From Salinibacterium sp. PAMC 21357 (GTDB lineage Bacteria > Actinomycetota > Actinomycetes > Actinomycetales > Microbacteriaceae): 64,000 nt of DNA. Below, in pieces: positions 62,895-64,000 of this stretch (position 1 is the stretch's first letter; every line of letters begins with the position of its first letter). Both the position numbers and the translations under genes were made by a program. The notes under the pieces were generated by a model. It made no database searches and was not told the origin of the DNA. It worked only from the letters and a program-made list of their open reading frames with translations. The stretch covers positions 62,001 through 126,000 of the forward strand of contig NZ_AHWA01000004.1 in the NCBI RefSeq assembly GCF_000247645.1, in the 5' to 3' direction.

Positions 62895-63944
62895 TTACTC
62901 CCCCTGAGGAAGATCGTCAGTTGTTAAATGCGGAGCGATATCCCGCGGAGCGAGCGTACCTGCCAAAACCTCAGCAACTTGGCTCACGATCGGCATGTCG
63001 ACTCCCTTAGAAAGTGCCAATTCCAGAATTGGCGCCACCGACGAAAGCCCCTCAGCTGTCTGGTTCATCTGTTTGATCACTTCAGAGAAGCTGTAGCCCT
63101 GACCGAGCAGGCGACCGGCGGTGTTATTGCGTGACAGCGAAGATTCGCAGGTCGCAATGAGGTCACCAAGCCCGGCAAGGCCCGCGAGCGTTTCAGCGCG
63201 GGCACCGAACGCAACCGAGAAGTCGGTCATCTCGGCCAGCCCTCGAGTGATGATGGATGCCTTGGTGTTCTCGCCGTAGCCGACACCATCGACGATGCCG
63301 ATAGCAACCGCAATGAGGTTTTTCAGCACTCCACCAAATTCGGTACCGATGACATCGGTGTTCACAAAAGAACGGAAGTAGCGGTTGCGCGCGGTGACCG
63401 CCACCGTGGTTGCGGTCTCGAGGCTCGCGCTGCTCATTACCGCGGCAGTCGGCTGCTCTTTGGCGATTTCTAGAGCAAGGTTGGGGCCGGATGCCACGGC
63501 GACGCGGTTGGGGTCGACACCAAGCTCTTGCAAGATAACTTCGCTCATGCGGGCACCGGTGCCCTTTTCGACACCCTTCATGAGGGAGACGATGAGTGCA
63601 TCTTCGGGAATCAGTTCCCGAACGATGCGTAGGTTCTCACGCAGGGACTGGCTGGGCACAGAAAGGTAAACCTGTTCTGCTCCCTCAAGCACTTCGTGCA
63701 ATTTGTCGCTCGCCCACAGTGATCGCGGCAGGTTGATACCTGGCAGGTAGTCACTGTTGCGCTTGGATTGCGAGATTTCGCGAGCGAGTTCTGGGCGGCG
63801 AGCCCACAGCGCTACATCGTTGCCGCCATCGGCAAGGATTTTGGAGAACGTTGTGCCCCACGATCCAGCACCGAGCACGGCAACGCGGCGGGCGGGAGCG
63901 TGATCGGAACCGGCGTTAGCGTTGATCAAAACGGCCAACCTCAC
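62895..63944 (-). CDS. gpsA: Glycerol-3-phosphate dehydrogenase (NAD(P)+)
   Basis: Makes sn-glycerol-3-phosphate for phospholipids. G-A-G-S-W-G-T-T near 26-33 is the nucleotide-binding motif, S-L-M-K-G-V-E near 118 and the K in V-L-K-N-L-I-A near 210 are family residues. Three GTG/TTG starts are possible. GTG 63944 overlaps the upstream gene by 29 bp and has no ribosome site; TTG 63929 has GAGG at 9 bp and may be the real start. It is followed by ddl. Confidence 0.94.
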   Translation of the reverse strand: MRLAVLINANAGSDHAPARRVAVLGAGSWGTTFSKILADGGNDVALWARRPELAREISQSKRNSDYLPGINLPRSLWASDKLHEVLEGAEQVYLSVPSQSLRENLRIVRELIPEDALIVSLMKGVEKGTGARMSEVILQELGVDPNRVAVASGPNLALEIAKEQPTAAVMSSASLETATTVAVTARNRYFRSFVNTDVIGTEFGGVLKNLIAVAIGIVDGVGYGENTKASIITRGLAEMTDFSVAFGARAETLAGLAGLGDLIATCESSLSRNNTAGRLLGQGYSFSEVIKQMNQTAEGLSSVAPILELALSKGVDMPIVSQVAEVLAGTLAPRDIAPHLTTDDLPQGE

Positions 63945-64000
63945 TCTGACCGTGATCGGCCGGGTTGTAGCGAACCTTCGGAGCAGTTTCGCCGCGGAGC
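63916..64000 (-). CDS. C-terminal end of upstream gene, probably plsC acyltransferase (partial)
   Basis: From the right edge about 28 codons are open in one frame, ending at TAA 63918-63916 and overlapping gpsA. The visible tail reads T-A-P-K-V-R-Y-N-P-A-D-H-G and is followed by Q-S-E-V-G-R-F-D-Q-R. In actinobacteria the gene upstream of gpsA is normally the 1-acylglycerol-3-phosphate acyltransferase plsC; I assign it from position, since no catalytic motif is in view. Confidence 0.5.
   Translation of the reverse strand, partial: LRGETAPKVRYNPADHGQSEVGRFDQR

Noticed and set aside
1-64000. tRNA, rRNA, 4.5S SRP RNA, tmRNA and classical riboswitches (TPP near thiL, Mg near mgtE)
   Set aside because: No cloverleaf or characteristic conserved core was seen by eye; upstream gaps of thiL (23 bp) and mgtE (68 bp) are too small. 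A covariance-model search would be needed to exclude weak cases.

Overview
The window is a GC-rich actinobacterial chromosome segment. It has few intergenic bases, many GTG/TTG starts, 4-bp start/stop overlaps, a Zn-free type L32 and several coenzyme F420-dependent luciferase-like (LLM) oxidoreductases. Gene content, gene order and the appearance of the individual proteins point to Microbacteriaceae, probably a Salinibacterium-like or related aquatic lineage; this is inference, because no rRNA gene is present. I saw no tRNA, rRNA, CRISPR array, insertion sequence or prophage.

Most of the minus strand is one housekeeping superregion. Read from right to left it is: plsC (partial), gpsA, ddl, thiL, recG, coaD, fgd; then yceD, rpmF, rnc, mutM; smc, ftsY, ffh; rpsP, khpA, rimM, trmD; rplS, lepB, rnhB, DUF2469; yraN, yifB/comM, dprA. 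It covers phospholipid and cell-wall precursors, CoA, ribosome maturation, SRP targeting, signal peptidase, chromosome segregation and DNA uptake/repair. Accessory blocks interrupt it: lysE, a FAD/Fe-S 2-hydroxyacid dehydrogenase and mgtE at 8.6-13.6 kb; tetR-map at 16.4-17.9 kb; LLM enzymes and small membrane proteins at 20.7-25.9 kb; and a large block at 31.3-42.4 kb.

The 31.3-42.4 kb block, between smc and mutM, is the most interesting metabolic locus. A double-domain Lrp/AsnC regulator is divergent from an apparent operon encoding a polar amino-acid-type ABC transporter (lipoprotein, permease, ATPase), a D-2-hydroxyacid dehydrogenase, a YtcJ/NfdA-type amidohydrolase, a thiamine-PP decarboxylase resembling the guanidino-oxopentanoate decarboxylase branch, and an AbgB-like M20 amidohydrolase. 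I do not recognise this combination as a described pathway. The intergenic region has a 9-bp inverted repeat and a sigma70-like promoter.

The 45-57 kb region is centred on F420. It holds a three-gene ABC cassette of the type proposed to import F420-0, the F420-0:gamma-glutamyl ligase CofE, an FGD-family oxidoreductase and F420-dependent glucose-6-phosphate dehydrogenase (fgd). Two further LLM oxidoreductases lie at 20.7 and 24.5 kb. No F420 core biosynthesis gene is seen here, which fits a scavenging model. Interleaved is a MoxR-DUF58-transglutaminase module.

Two genes, the transglutaminase and fgd, each carry an apparent single-base deletion near the 3' end that removes the conserved C-terminus; the lost sequence reappears in the adjacent frame. 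They could be real mutations or sequence errors. A decayed GNAT acetyltransferase lies at 32.3-32.7 kb. Between the two F420 oxidoreductases there is a strong promoter, a 21-residue upstream ORF with an excellent ribosome site, several hairpins and then a 93-residue basic protein gene, which looks like a structured leader.
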